From positions 134,002,095-134,066,094 of the forward strand of contig OY755039.1 in the NCBI GenBank assembly GCA_963576565.1: a stretch of DNA of 64,000 nt, read 5' to 3'. The translations under genes were made by a program, and so were the position numbers. Shown in pieces: positions 24,771 to 36,650 of the stretch. Within the stretch, counting starts at the first letter, position 1. Every line of letters begins with the position of its first letter. The stretch is from Aspidapion aeneum (lineage: Eukaryota > Arthropoda > Insecta > Coleoptera > Brentidae). The notes under the pieces are model-generated. The model did no database searches. It saw only the letters and a list, made by a program, of their open reading frames with translations, and was not told the origin of the DNA.

Positions 24771-25372
24771 ATAGTTAATATTGTATTAAAGTGACACCGC
24801 GTCATAGCTATGGTAAACCAAATTTTGCGGCAAAATCTAAGTAAATAAGCCTTAAAAAATTAGTGTTTTACTTTATACATGCAGTGTGCCGCTCGCGGTT
24901 TAATGTTCGAAGGATAAAACACTAAGACCTTTTAAAGAAAAGATCAAATAGGTACTTACCCAATAAATAAAGATCTGAAACATAAAAGAGAATCCAAAAT
25001 TATATTAAAATGTGCGCAAATATTGATTTAGTTGCAAAAACGGTAATTTGTTTTGTAAAAAGCTCCGTCGTAATTTGCTTGACATAAACAGTCAAAACAA
25101 CAACGAACAGAAAACATCAAAGCCCGGCTAAATCAATATGTTCGTAACAACAGAGTATAATATGTTCCTTTCTAATGAAATCGTTTAGAAGAAGACATTA
25201 ATAAAAAGCAAGTAAAATTGTAAGCTAATGACTAATTAATGCAATGCCTCATTTTGAGAATCAATATCATTAAAAAAAAAGGTAGTGCGTGCCACTGTAT
25301 GTACCCCTCTACTCCCTTCCCGCCCATTAAGATTTTGATGACGCGGTGTCACTTTAATACAATATCAACTAT
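24771..25372. mobile_element. Inverted-repeat element with 34-bp ends
   Basis: The end ATAGTTAATATTGTATTAAA continues with GTGACACCGCGTCA and is mirrored at the right with one mismatch in 34. The interior is ~530 bp of AT-rich sequence without an open frame. No clear target duplication. Confidence 0.8.
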
Positions 25373-26321
25373 TAGTCAGAGTATATTATTTTAAAAGGCT
25401 TTCCGTTTTCGGTCTAGAAGCAAATCATATTACTTTTTGAGACCACTTCCCCCTAATTTGACCCCGCTGAATCCGAATATCTCTGTTGCCAACTCGAAAA
25501 ATCGACAGGGACGGAGAAAATCCCCCCCAAACCCCCAAAAACCTGTTTTTTTTTCAGTTTTATGCAATTTTCTCGAAACCTAACCTTTGTATCAAAAATT
25601 GCAAAGAACAGTTTTTTTGTGGAGAATAAAATTCCCTTTCCAACGATGTATTGGTCAATAAGGTTAGGAAAAGCAAGTAGCTCATCAGTGGCCTACGTAA
25701 ATAGGGATTATTTAGAAAAAACATGTTTATTGTGGTTTTTCAAAATTTTCTCAAAAACTACACTTTTTAGGAAAAAATATGTAGTATACTTTATTGTAGA
25801 ACATAACATTTTCTTTTAAAAACTTTATTAAAATGTCGGGTTTTTGCCATATTTAAGGCTTCAGGGGCGTACTAATATAAACTTATTTTCAAAAATAACT
25901 GAAATAATCAGTTTCTCTTGCATATTTAAATATCTTTTCTAACTAAAATTTTCAGAAATAAATGTGCCTTTATTCTTTATTGAGGATAAGACAATTTCTT
26001 TTTAAATGATATATTACAAAGTGAGGTTAATGTTATGATAAATACTTCAAAAAGGTTCGTAATTTATACCTACTAAAATAAAATGTTTCCAAATTAAAAT
26101 AAACTGTTTTTTGATTAGATTAGATATTTTTATTTATCTAAATAAGTTATTTAAAGCAAAAAAACACCGGTGGTTATAAGGGGAGGGGGCATAGGGGCCA
26201 TGGCCCCCCCCCTAAGCAATATTTTTGTGCAGAAAGTAACAGTAGTAACTTTGACACAGGTGTTTTTGGTTATTTTTTTAAGTATATGGAACTAAAAATA
26301 AAGTTTGGTTCTTTTGTACTT

Positions 26322-26490
26322 TCGACCTTTTGTACTTTCGACCTTTTGAACTTTCGACGTTTTGTTTTTTGATCTTTTGTACTTTCGACCTTTTGTAATT
26401 TTGACCTATTGTATTTTCGACGTTTTGTACTTTCGACCTTATTTTTTCGACCTTTTGTACTTTCGACCTTTTGTACTTTCGACCTTTTAT
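26322..26490. repeat. Minisatellite of ~15-bp units
   Basis: About ten imperfect copies of TTTTGTACTTTCGACC occur inside the inverted-repeat element. Open frames across it on both strands are repeat artefacts. Confidence 0.9.
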
Positions 26491-26599
26491 CCGCCGCTCT
26501 TTGTTATCCACCGAAAAGCTCATAAGACACAAAATGGATTAGTTTGAATTGATCTTAAATAATTTATTTAAATTAAGAACACTGGAGCGGTAAATATAA

Positions 26600-27260
26600 A
26601 ACAACTTTCACTTTGTTATACATCGTTTGAAAGGAAATTTTGTTGGCTATGACGAAGTACAGAACACGTTTTTTGATAAAGAGTTTGGTTTTTAAGAAAA
26701 TTTAATAAAACATATGAAAAACATGTGTTTTTTAATGATTTGTTGAAATCATCCCCATTGACGGACGTTTGCTATAAGTCAAACCCCACCGAGTTTCACA
26801 TTTTTAAAAAGGGAATTTCCCTGTTTACAAAAAAGTGTATAACAAGTTTTTTCATGTTAAGCTTAGTCTTTGAGAAAATTAGATAAAACGTGTAACAAAA
26901 ATGCTTTATTTTCTGTTTTTTCAAAATTAATTTAATTTACGGATGCCCCTGATTGTTTTATTTATAAAACCGATTTAATCATGTTATACGTCATTTTGAA
27001 GGAAATTTTATTGAGTATACCAAAATGGTTTTCTGTAGATATTAGTTTTTAAAAAAATTAAATAAATCTTGTAAAAAACATAGGTGTTTTTTTAACTTTT
27101 TTTAATTACTTCAATTAACGGACGCCGCTGGAGAGCTTGTTATTAGTCTAACTTTATTAAGTTATACCATGTTGAAAAGGGAATTTTATTGTCTACAATA
27201 AAGTATATTATACATTTTTCTCTTAGAAGCTTAGTTTTTAAGAAAACTTGAAAAAACCTC
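26600..27260. repeat. Tandem array of ~180-bp units (four diverged copies)
   Basis: The phrase TT[A/T]TAC followed by GAAAGGGAATTTT-like sequence and an AAGTA[T/C] word recurs near 26617, 26795, 26977 and 27155. The spacing is 178-182 bp and each unit has a TTTTTAAGAAAA-like tail. Confidence 0.75.
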
Positions 27261-27559
27261 AAACTTTCAGATTTTGGGGGGTCTGGGGGGGTTTTCGGAG
27301 GTTTTTGCAGCCATTAAAAAAAAATAATATGTTATTATTTTTTAATTATACAAATGTATATTTTGAATGAACCTGTGACAATTTGGGCTTTCCAGCGGCA
27401 ATTTAAAATTCCGCCGCCATTTTGGCCGCCATCTTGAATATCTCAGCCCCTGTCAATATTTCGAGTTGGCAACAGGGATATTCGGATTCAGCGGGGTCAA
27501 AATAGGGGGAATTGCCCATTTGCCAAAAAGTAATATAAAATGCTTCTAGAAAGTGGATT

Positions 27560-28930
27560 TTCCCGAATCTTGCCTGAACTATATAGGCAACCTACCTAGA
27601 ACGGTAGCATTTTAAAATAAACGTTTAGATTAAATTTAATCTGCTTTTAAATTTATATTTTAGCGTATGTTCGTTTTTCTTTTATGTATAAACTTAGCAT
27701 AGGAAAGTGATGATTCTGCAAATAAACTATTTGTCTCCCTTTTATCTCTAAATGGAAAGGCGAACATGGTAAATCGAGGGGTGAGAACATTGCGATTACA
27801 AACAGAACAGGAGCTGTGTCGATCTCAATAACATCGAAAGAAAAATGTTACATCACGTATAAAATTTTCAATTTCATACAAAACTGTTTGATGATTGATT
27901 GAATTTTCGAAGTCATCTTTGCGCCCCTGTTTTTCTTCAACTTGACGTATCTCGTTTTTGTGATAAATGTTTTCTTGAGTTGTGCCAAAGGAACCGTTTT
28001 GATATTCGACTTGTATGATGTACGAACTATTGGGGGATATCGGAAAACTTTCTAACAGATTCGGGCGGTCAAATCAAGTTAGAATGTTATTTAATGGCTT
28101 CACGATTTATCAATTTGTTTTCCGCCGAGGGATACATCTCTTTTTTGTGCCCCGGAGAAAAGATCGAAACATACCGGGTATAAATCAGATTAAATTTTAC
28201 ACCATTGGAAATATCAAACCTTGTAACATGCCTATTTTTAATTTTAATTGACGTGTCTGTGAGACAAATTGCTTTAAGGAAAGGACTTATGTTTCACATG
28301 GTTTCACTTTTATAATGATAATATGGTTTTATGTTATTTTTTCAAAATATAATTTAATATATTGGGATTTTCAATATTAAATCAAAAACATTAAACATAT
28401 TTCTTATTTTTCCTTAACCGCAAAAAAACAGTGACTAAAGAGTTATAAAATGTTATATTTGAATATGTGTTTGGCTTTTTATTAAACGATTTCGTCACTG
28501 AAAAGAATCGGATACAAAACATACATATAATTGAAATAAGTAGTAAAGACAAATTTGCACTTGATCATAAAGGAAGTTTTGCACATCTATCTGATAATAT
28601 TTTTTGAAAAAAAAATTATGAACTTAGGCGCGTGCGCTGTTTGAATTAGGCCTTTTATGCAAAACTTTCTGTATTTGAGCGACCCTGTACATAAATTAAA
28701 AGCAACTGAAGATATTTTTCGAACTACGTTCAACAGCGAATAAATTAAGAAACCAATTATTGTAGAATAAGTAAGTAAGAAGCATTTGCTATCCTCAGAT
28801 TAAAAAAAGTAAAAGCAGATTTTTCTCAAAATTTCGCTAATATTAAAATATATATGTCGTGTCTTAAGAAAATTTGCATACTTAAAATATTTTACAAATC
28901 CTTAGTTCTTTAGGTTATCAAGAAAATTAT
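27560..28930. other. Unique-looking intron block, possible regulatory sequence
   Basis: No repeat family is evident. At 27770-28210 the base composition is more mixed than in the surrounding intron and includes a TGATGATTGATTGA run (27889-27902), matching TGAT-type PBC/Hox-Meis half sites. This is a weak pointer to a dac enhancer and nothing more. Confidence 0.35.
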
Positions 28931-28951
28931 AAATCTTGTATAGTAACATCC

Positions 28952-29142
28952 AGTGGCGTATATAAGGGGGTGGCCTGGGCCCCCCCCCCCCCCCGAAGCT
29001 AGGGTTTTTTTGGATATTTTCCACATATTTCATTAATACATACATAAAATAGCATAAAATACGGACTCATGGGGTCTCGCCCCCCCCCTCCCCCCGAAAC
29101 TGTTCGAGTTCCCCCCGAAACATTTTTCTATATACGCCACTG
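28952..29142 (+). mobile_element. G/C-run MITE, hAT-like
   Basis: The ends are CAGTGGCGTATATA and TATATACGCCACTG. The flanks GTAACATC and CTAACATG share the six central bases of the expected 8. Same family and layout as 1338 and 31536. Confidence 0.85.
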
Positions 29143-29825
29143 CTAACATGATAACTATTTTAAAAAATTTGATTAAAAAAAAGCTGAAATCCAAATTTTT
29201 GATCCCCAGTATAAAAATACAGAATCACCTTAAAAAAATTTAAATTACATTTTTGAGTTAAGGGGATCAAGTACTACAACATTGCTAAAAATCCATATTT
29301 GGTAATAGGAAAAATTTATGTTGAGAAAGATTTATCGGTAGAAGGTATCTCTTATACTATGACCGGCTAAAGTACAATTATAAAAATTAACTACAGACTA
29401 GTAGTCAGATTCACTTAATCTGAGACTTAAAATTAGTTTGGTTTGTTAAATTCAATGATCTAAGGATTCTAAGGTTTATCAAAAAGAATGAAAAAATAGG
29501 TGAAACCTATTTACTCATACAAGTGATTTACTGTAGTCAGGCAAGCCACACTGAAGATGGAAATGGCTTTTTTCCGAAACACCGGTGTCCGAGGTTGACT
29601 TTACTTCGTTAAAGTAGCCTTTTATACTTTGTTTGATCTAAGGTTTGTTATACCATAATATAATGGTTAAAACAACTAAGAATAAGTTTTTTGTTAAAAC
29701 AATAAGTTTTTAGCCAAATCAAATAATTTTGGAAAATTGTTGATGAGTCAATTCAACCTGCATTTTTTTAAATGTATTGTATATTTTTTATCTTTATCTT
29801 TATTTTTTTATTTATATTAAATATA

Positions 29826-31011
29826 AAGATATGGAGGCAGAAGAACAAGCCAGTTTCAGGGCGGGTAGATCGACTTCAGATCATCTCTTTTGTATAACCC
29901 AAGTTATTGAAAAGAAAATGGCATACGGACAAGAGCTGCATCTGCTTTACGTAGATTTGCAGAAGGCATATGATAGTATACCACTAAATCTACTTTGGAA
30001 AGCGTTGGAAAAGACAAACATAAGCGTATAACTAATTAAGGCCATCAAAGTGTTATACCGCAATAGTAAGGCAAAAGTTAAAATAAAAGCAAAACTAACC
30101 AAAGGCTTTTAAGTAAATAAAGTTCTTAAGCAAGGTTGCTGTATCTCGCCTACGCTCTTCAAGATATATTTGGAACAGGTCCTTAAATTCTGGAAGAGAA
30201 AATGCCAAAACGTGGGAAATTCGTTGGATGAAACCACCTTGTATACTTTATGTTTCGCCGATGATCAGATAGTGGTGGCTCAGGATTATGACGACCTCGA
30301 ATATATGACACGAAAACTAATAGAAGAGTACAACAAGTGGGGACTAGAGGTTAATATCAATAAGACAGAGTATATGTGTATTGGTGGAACGAAACAGAAT
30401 TTAATCTTAAATACTGGGCAGCGAATTCAATCCTGTGATGAGTATAAATACTTATGTCTAAAAATTACAGCTGACGAAACACTAGACAAAGCTATAAAAG
30501 ATAGAAACGTACAAGGAAGAAAAGCAATAACTTTATTAAATGGAATAATTTGGCACCAAAGTATATCAAAACATAGCAAAAAGCTTATATATAACACCAT
30601 TGTAAAAAGTATTATTACATACGGCTCAGAAGTATGGCCAATCAAAGAATAGAAAAAATGCTTTCCGCTACGGAGATGGACTAGTGGAGAAGAGCAGCAG
30701 GGAAATCAAAGAGAGAAAGAGTTACAAATCAAAGAATAAGAGAAATTATGACAGTGGGTGAACGTACTTTAGTGGATGATATAAGAACAAAACAACTGGT
30801 GTGTTACGGACATGTACAAAGAATGGATGATGGAAGACCACCTAAACAAATATTACAATGGAAACCAACTGGCCGAAGAAAACGAGGAAGGCCGAGGAGA
30901 AGCTGGAGAGAAGGAATAGACAGTGAAATAAGAATAAGAGGCCTAGATGATGAATTATGGGCAAACAGAAACGAGTGCAGATTGGGTATCGGAAGACGTA
31001 GAACGTTGTGA
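29826..31011 (+). mobile_element. Non-LTR retrotransposon remnant, second copy of the 4.7-kb family
   Basis: The translation runs DMEAEEQASFRAGRSTSDHL, LLYVDLQKAYDSIPLNLLWK (catalytic Asp), LKQGCCISPTLFKIYLEQVL, LCFADDQIVVAQDYDDLEYM (catalytic pair), then after a frameshift near 30650 YGHVQRMDDGRPPKQILQWK and GRRKRGRPRRSWREGI, ending LGIGRRRTL at a TGA (31011) and a (TA)n tail. It is 5'-truncated just before the RT fingers. In-frame stops occur at 30029 and about 30110. It preserves the stretch deleted in the 4.7-kb copy and has the complete basic C-terminus. Same strand as dac, ending only 390 bp before the first visible exon. Confidence 0.93.
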
Positions 31012-31400
31012 AACCGATAAATATATATATATATTTTTTTAAAAATTAAGAAGTTCTTTTTGGGCCTGAAGCTGCAACTAAAAGTAAAAGTAAATTTGCT
31101 TTAAAAAATACGTTCCGTTTGTAATAAGATGACTACGTAACTAATTTGCAAGACTGAGCAAATTTAGAAGGGGGGATTAAGAGGCTTCACACTAATAGAT
31201 ATCAACGGGTGGTCCCCGTCTTACTTTAAATGTTTTACGTTTGAAAATAAAGCTTTGATGACTGCCTTTTGGCATTAGCAAACTTTATTTAGCTTGATGT
31301 AATGCCATAGGCTTTTAGTAGCTTGAAATGGACTTGCTAAATACCTACTTACTACTGTGCAAAATATTGTAAATAATAATTTTATTGTTTTTCCTTTCAG

Positions 31401-31477
31401 GTTAAGAGAAGAACGCTGTGATCCCGATAGGCCCATACCTTTAGAAAAACCAAGAGATCTTAGTAGTCCTAGAAATG
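31401..31477 (+). CDS. dac: dachshund internal exon (first of three in window)
   Basis: This 77-nt coding exon follows a strong pyrimidine tract ending in TTTCAG and is followed by the donor GTAAGT. Its first base completes a codon begun upstream; 25 codons follow and one base is left over, so it is entered in phase 2 and left in phase 1. The peptide reads LREERCDPDRPIPLEKPRDL then SSPRN. It falls in the low-complexity linker between the DNA-binding-like Dachbox-N and the C-terminal Dachbox-C. The assignment rests on its frame-consistent junction with the next two exons, the last of which carries the diagnostic domain. The residues P-R-D-L-S (31450-31464) match the CtBP-binding consensus PxDLS, which would suit a co-repressor; this role is inference. 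A MITE begins only 58 bp after the donor. The exon is too short to recognise alone. Confidence 0.85.
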
Positions 31478-31535
31478 GTAAGTACTTTTAATTAGGTAAT
31501 ACATAATAGGAATTTATAAGACTTTTATTTTAACC

Positions 31536-31709
31536 CAGTAGCGTATATAGAAAAATGTTTCGGGGGGGGGGGGGGGGGCGTGACCCCATGAGTCCGTATT
31601 ATATGCTATTTTATGTTTATAATCATGAAATATGTAGAAAATATCTAAAAAAACCTTAGCTTCGGGGGGGGGGGGCGGGCCCCCCAGGTCCCCCATATAT
31701 ACGCCACTG
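31536..31709 (-). mobile_element. G/C-run MITE, hAT-like, 8-bp TSD, next to dac exon
   Basis: The ends CAGTAGCGTATATA and TATATACGCCACTG are flanked by perfect TTTTAACC repeats (31528-31535, 31710-31717). It lies 58 bp downstream of the dac donor. Two long G runs (near 31562 and 31665) are typical of the family. Confidence 0.9.
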
Positions 31710-32224
31710 TTTTAACCTGCATTTGTAGTTACGTTCCATCAGGCCGTTCGACAGTCATAAAACCGTCCGAAAAATCCTATTTGCGTTTCAGGTCGACGTT
31801 GTACTGTTATCGGACAGTCAGTTTTCCGATCCATCAGGCCCCTTAAACCGGCTTCGGACTCCTCTGAAATACAAGGATTGAAGACAGGCGCACAAATGAT
31901 TGCTCTCTCTCTTTTCTCTGTCTGTGTTTATCATATGTGGCACAGGATAAATTGTATGTAAAACACACACATTTCTAGTTTACATCACCTGAGATAAAAA
32001 TATAGCATAAAATTACATTAATTTTACATATGTCTGAGAAAATTCAAAAAACAGTGAATAACCCAAAAATTTAAGATGTAAAATAAATTGAGTTTCACAA
32101 CCAATTTTAACACATGACAAAATGCCGGGTAAGCCACGTAAATATACAAATTTTTTTGAATTCCCATAAAAAAATTGTGCAACATCTGCAGCATCTGTTG
32201 ATTTTTTTGCAAGAGCCTCTTAAT

Positions 32225-32500
32225 TTTTATTACGGGACTGCGGAATGTAGGTATACCACATGGAAGAAAGCTATACTGATCATAGGGTAGCCTGCTTAGA
32301 AAAAGAAAAACTAGTTTAGCAGGTGATTGGATAGGAATAGAAACATAAGGGTTTTTACCCTGATCGCAGCAAATCCCCCGGTGACCTGTGAACTAAAAGT
32401 TAAAAGAAGAGGGGTAACACCGGATGTGAAATTTTACACCAGATTTGGCGGAAGAACAAACGACAGCGCTTTAAGGCATCGACATTAAGGTCATTAACTA
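32225..32500 (-). mobile_element. Partial copy of the 158-567 inverted-repeat family
   Basis: The left part matches the end of the 158-567 element (GTATACCACATGGAAGAAAG, TTTAGCAGGTG). The rest matches its interior in reverse orientation, including AACTAAAAGTTAAAAGAA and GGCATCGACA. The right inverted end is missing. Confidence 0.65.
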
Positions 32501-34615
32501 TATATACCTACCAAAGTACAAGCTACAAAATGTGATTTCCCTAACTTCTAACTTCTTAGAAGTATCACGATCTCTATTTCCTAAAAATGAATAAAATCAC
32601 AAAAACTTTGTGAATATTAAGGCCTTCTATAATATGTAGGTAATTTGACAAATGTTTTGTAAAAATCAAATTAAAAATACAAATAAATAAATATACAAAA
32701 AATGTAAAATTTAGTACCCGTAAATTAAAAATCAAACAAGTTTTCATGGCTAATCGGGTAAAAAAAATAAAGTTTTTTTTGTTTCTCTCGTATTTTTTCG
32801 TGGTTAGCTCAAAATCTGAACCTCCAGCCAGTGCACGATTCCTGATGAATGTCATTTGTCTGTTATTTGTCATTCGAATCAGCTGAATATTTTTATATAC
32901 GAAAATTTGATCGTCGCCCTCTACCTTGATGCCCACGAGAATAGTTTCCTCCGTTTCTTCCGATTCCATCTTTGTTGTGTAGCAAAACTTTCGGAAAAAC
33001 ATACAATCTTTTTAAATAAAAAAGATAGGTTAGCATTCCATCGATGAATATTTGATGGATATCACTTGTCACTTGTCAACAATCTGGATTCCATCGATGA
33101 GAAAAATACCGGATGAATTTAGAGACTCTCCCTATTATAAGAGCCGGAATTAATAGTGCCGCCATTATTAATGAAATTTAAACGACTGGATTTATAAATT
33201 CGACTTTGGTATGTCAATTTTGAAAGATCAACTGTCACTTTAATAGTGCCCGGCACTATTACTGCCTGGCAAAGTTACTTTGGACACCACTGTTCCCCCA
33301 ACTTTTTTGAGAATTCTTTATAAGTAAAAATTGCACTAGTTTATAAAAATCCGACGAAGGAATCCCGTGACTGATTTTGACATCCAAGAGCACTTCAAAA
33401 ATGATGGATGAAACATCTGACTCAACAAATCCCGAATTTTAGATTATCAGAAAAGGCACAAGCGCAATAGAATTCTGGAGCCGTGTTATTTGAAAAGCCC
33501 TTGTATTGATTTCATATTTCATATGCACGGAGATTATTTTGCGATCCACTTAACCCAACTGAGAAACAGATTAAGGTTCTCATCTCGCCGTTCACCCGTT
33601 ATTAAGGATCCAGCTATCCATAATATGGCTATATCGTTCGTATCGTCTGCGTCGGCCACTTCAGCTCTTCTTATTAGCTAGATACCTACCTCTATGTACT
33701 GCAAATGTGAGTATTTGATTGTAAAACATAAAACAACACCTTTATTTTCGTCTAGCTGCAAACAAAGTAATTTTTTTCATAAAAAATACAGTTAACGCTT
33801 ATTACAGCATTCCGATCGACACCAGCGCGCGGCGCACACTTTGTCCGTTTTATAATCTAGGGGGATTTATTAAAAACAAAGACACAAATATATTTCTATT
33901 TCGTTTATAGGTTAGAAGCAGTTTTATTATTTCATATTAAGTATTTTTTAGAAATATAGTACAGCAGTCTTTATACAGAGTGCGTTTCAATAAGTCTGCA
34001 CCATGGCTAACTTATTATTTAAATGAAGGAAACATATTGGCTATTCTTAAAAAATAAACTTTGTTCCTTTGCTATTAGATTAAATAATAAATTAAAAAAA
34101 AAAACTTTTTGAAAACAAGCTTATATAAAATGGACTAAAAAGCATAAAATAATTTTTTGAGTGTTCTGATATCATAATAATAAAAGCGATGGGCGTATTA
34201 AAGGAAATTTACCCGTTTTTCTTTTAGCCTTGTTAACTCGAAGTTTAGTGAAAATCCAAATTCATTATATTATAGCAGAGAAATGTAAGGGTAGATAATT
34301 TAACCCAACCCAACCCTACTCAAGCCACCCTTACATTTTTCTGATATGGATGGACATTATTACGCCTGCTTCATATTAGGCAGATCATCCGCGACCGGCA
34401 GTGTGTCGATTTATTTTGTCACATTGAAAAAGAAGAGTCGGCCCATCATCGGTTGTGGACGATCCACCAAATGCGCATGGAAAGGCATTTACCCAATATT
34501 AAGGTGCGTACTGACTTGCAACAAATCACTCCAAACGCGCAAAACACTACGAACATTCCGATCTTTTTCCTCCGAATGCAACAAACATTCGCGCGCAAAA
34601 GATCGTCGTGTTTTC

Positions 34616-34790
34616 AAAGTCATTTGAAATACCTCCTAATACGGGGTTCTATCGATTTCGCGAAATTTTGCTTGATTCTGCCCTTCAAAAGTTATCTAAA
34701 TTCATATAAAATCTTCCTGGTATAATTTCAACCCTACCGACACAAAACAGCCGCGGCCCTTTTCGGGTCCGACCAAAGTATTTGTCGGCC
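34616..34790 (+). repeat. ~175-bp dispersed repeat, shared with 47750-47925
   Basis: From CTCCTAATACGGGGTTCTAT through TTCAACCCTACCGACA the two copies are nearly identical and in the same orientation. The function is unknown. Confidence 0.85.
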
Positions 34791-35064
34791 GCGGCGTCAC
34801 TAAAAAGAAATGAGAACAAGATTTCCAACACTTCCCTCGCGGAAATCACATAAACTACAGGTAAATATAAATCGAACAGAAGTTCCAGGATCCTTGTATG
34901 TGGGCATATCCTCAAAAGGTGCGCTTCTGTAGAATATGAAATGATGATTTACATAAAGTTAATCTTTAATAAACTTTTTTCGATATGATTTTTGAAATTG
35001 CGTAAAATTTAAAAAAGTAATTTTTCGCACTTGGATATTTTTTAATTTTTAGCTCACATGTATG

Positions 35065-35440
35065 CATACAGACATACAGACATACAGCCATACAGACATA
35101 CAGACATACAGACATACAGACATACAGACATACAGACATACAGACATACAGACATACAGACATACAGACATACAGACATACAGACATACAGACATACAGA
35201 CATACAGACATACAGACATACAGACATACAGACATACAGACATACAGACATACAGACATACAGACATACAGACATACAGACATACAGACATACAGACATA
35301 CAGACATACAGACATACAGACATACAGACATACAGACATACAGACATACAGACATACAGACATACAGACATACAGACATACCGACATACAGACATACAGA
35401 CATACAGACATACAGACATACAGACTTACAGACATACAGA
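35065..35440. repeat. (CATACAGA)n microsatellite array
   Basis: About 46 8-bp units with only a few substitutions (near 35088, 35380, 35425). Confidence 0.98.
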
Positions 35441-35446
35441 CGAACA

Positions 35447-35562
<116 letters not shown>

Positions 35563-36105
35563 TAAATTAAGTAAGTTTATTCAATATTTAGAGTCATTTA
35601 GAATAAAACTGTAGGTACAGACAGACGGACGGACGGACGGACAGACGGACAGTCGGACAGTCGGACAGACGGACAGATGGACAGACAGACACCATAGCTC
35701 ACCCTACTTATAGTATACGTGTGAGCTAATACATTATACTTGGTATTAAACTGGTCCATTGGTCGGGTCCCCGGGTATCGCAAAGAGGTTTTTTTTTTGT
35801 GGACCAAAATTTGTTAAAATTATATTATACATACATTAATTGTGTTAGCTTAGGTGCCCAAAAATTGGGAGAGTATTTTATTTGCAAATTATTTTTGATT
35901 CTTTTTCTTTATTTACTATTTTTTAAATTCTCATTTTAATCGGATTAGTAGTTTACTTTTCTTAAATGACGTCATTTTGAATTTTGAAAAGTCGAAAAAT
36001 TTGAAACTTGTGGGCAAACAATATTTCAACTTACCCACACACCGATTGATTTTTAACGCTGCACAAGTCAAATTTAGTAGAAATTAGGAATAGTTATTTA
36101 CCTAA

Positions 36106-36235
36106 CTAGTGCGGAAAGTGATACTTTTACGCACGCGACGGCAGTTGCCCGAACGACGCTTTGCGGAGTTCGGGCACGCCGTCAAGGGCGGAAAAGGCAC
36201 TTTCCGCAAGAGTTAGGTACAAAATTTTTCCTAGT
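36106..36235. repeat. CpG-rich hairpin, probable MITE
   Basis: ACCTAACTAGTGCGGAAAGTG at 36110 pairs with CACTTTCCGCAAGAGTTAGGT at about 36200-36222. The inner stem CGACGGCAGTTGCCCGAAC pairs with GTTCGGGCACGCCGTC around a ~14-nt loop. It lies upstream of the Harbinger transposase remnant and shares end words with the palindromes at 36376-36439. Confidence 0.75.
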
Positions 36236-36375
36236 TGCATAAAAAGCTTGGTTTTACATTTTAATATATTTGGTATTTTTTACATTAAAACAGCAAAAAA
36301 CAAATTCTGTTTTCATTTTTAATTTAATTGAGTTTATAAATGGGTCAATAAGTCTAATTAGGCCTAAAATTCACG

Positions 36376-36439
36376 GCGTGCGGAAAGTTCAACTTTCCGC
36401 ACGCAAATGCGTGCGTAAAAGTGCACTTTTACGCACGCA
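36376..36439. repeat. Two adjacent perfect palindromes
   Basis: 36376-36404 is a 29-nt palindrome with 14-bp arms (GCGTGCGGAAAGTT around one C). 36408-36439 is a 32-bp perfect palindrome centred in AAAAGTGCACTTTT. They share GTGCGGAAAGT and TTTTACGCACGC with the hairpin at 36110, so they are probably fused ends of the same element. Confidence 0.9.
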
Positions 36440-36650
36440 AGTAGGAAAAAGTGATTATTAATCAATTCATCACTTCCCTAATAGATAGTAGGTTATCGTA
36501 GTCCACGTGGAGTGAAAATCTGCAAGGCACCAGGTGTACAGATGCAATGTGATTGGCTCATTTTTCTGAACTTACGGTTTTAATTGGTATATAGCATTTG
36601 CTCTGCGTCCTGTATTCTCGCTATTTTAAGTCAGTATCACCGTCAACCGT

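Larger units (their letters stand above)
25413..27550. mobile_element. 2.1-kb inverted-repeat element with ~100-bp ends and internal tandem arrays
   Basis: The left end (TCTAGAAGCAAATCATATTA; then TTTGACCCCGCTGAATCCGA at 25458) is mirrored at 27450-27550. No transposase frame was found. The body carries a G/C-run insertion near 26180-26215, a 15-bp minisatellite and a ~180-bp tandem array, both listed separately. Confidence 0.82.
1..31400 (+). other. dac intron, 3' part (upstream end outside window)
   Basis: This is everything before the first visible exon. I found no Dachbox-N exon or other coding exon here, though a very short exon could be missed. The intron is AT-rich and largely built of old mobile elements, listed separately. 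Stretches with no recognisable element are roughly 570-1330, 2910-3950, 13.2-18.1 kb (apart from small items), 27.6-28.9 kb and 29.2-29.8 kb. Confidence 0.8.

Noticed and set aside
26278..26547. Open frames on both strands with KRSKVQK or FDLLYFRP repeats
   Set aside because: Artefacts of the 15-bp minisatellite.
32574..33002. Minus-strand 142-codon frame with MESEETEETILVGIKVEGDD
   Set aside because: The first ~60 residues look plausible, but no homology is recognised, the rest is Ile/Phe-rich AT sequence, and no splice partner was found.
34346..34725. Two overlapping ~90-codon frames
   Set aside because: They cross dispersed repeat sequence (34510-34790), have no recognised domain, and overlap one another in different frames.
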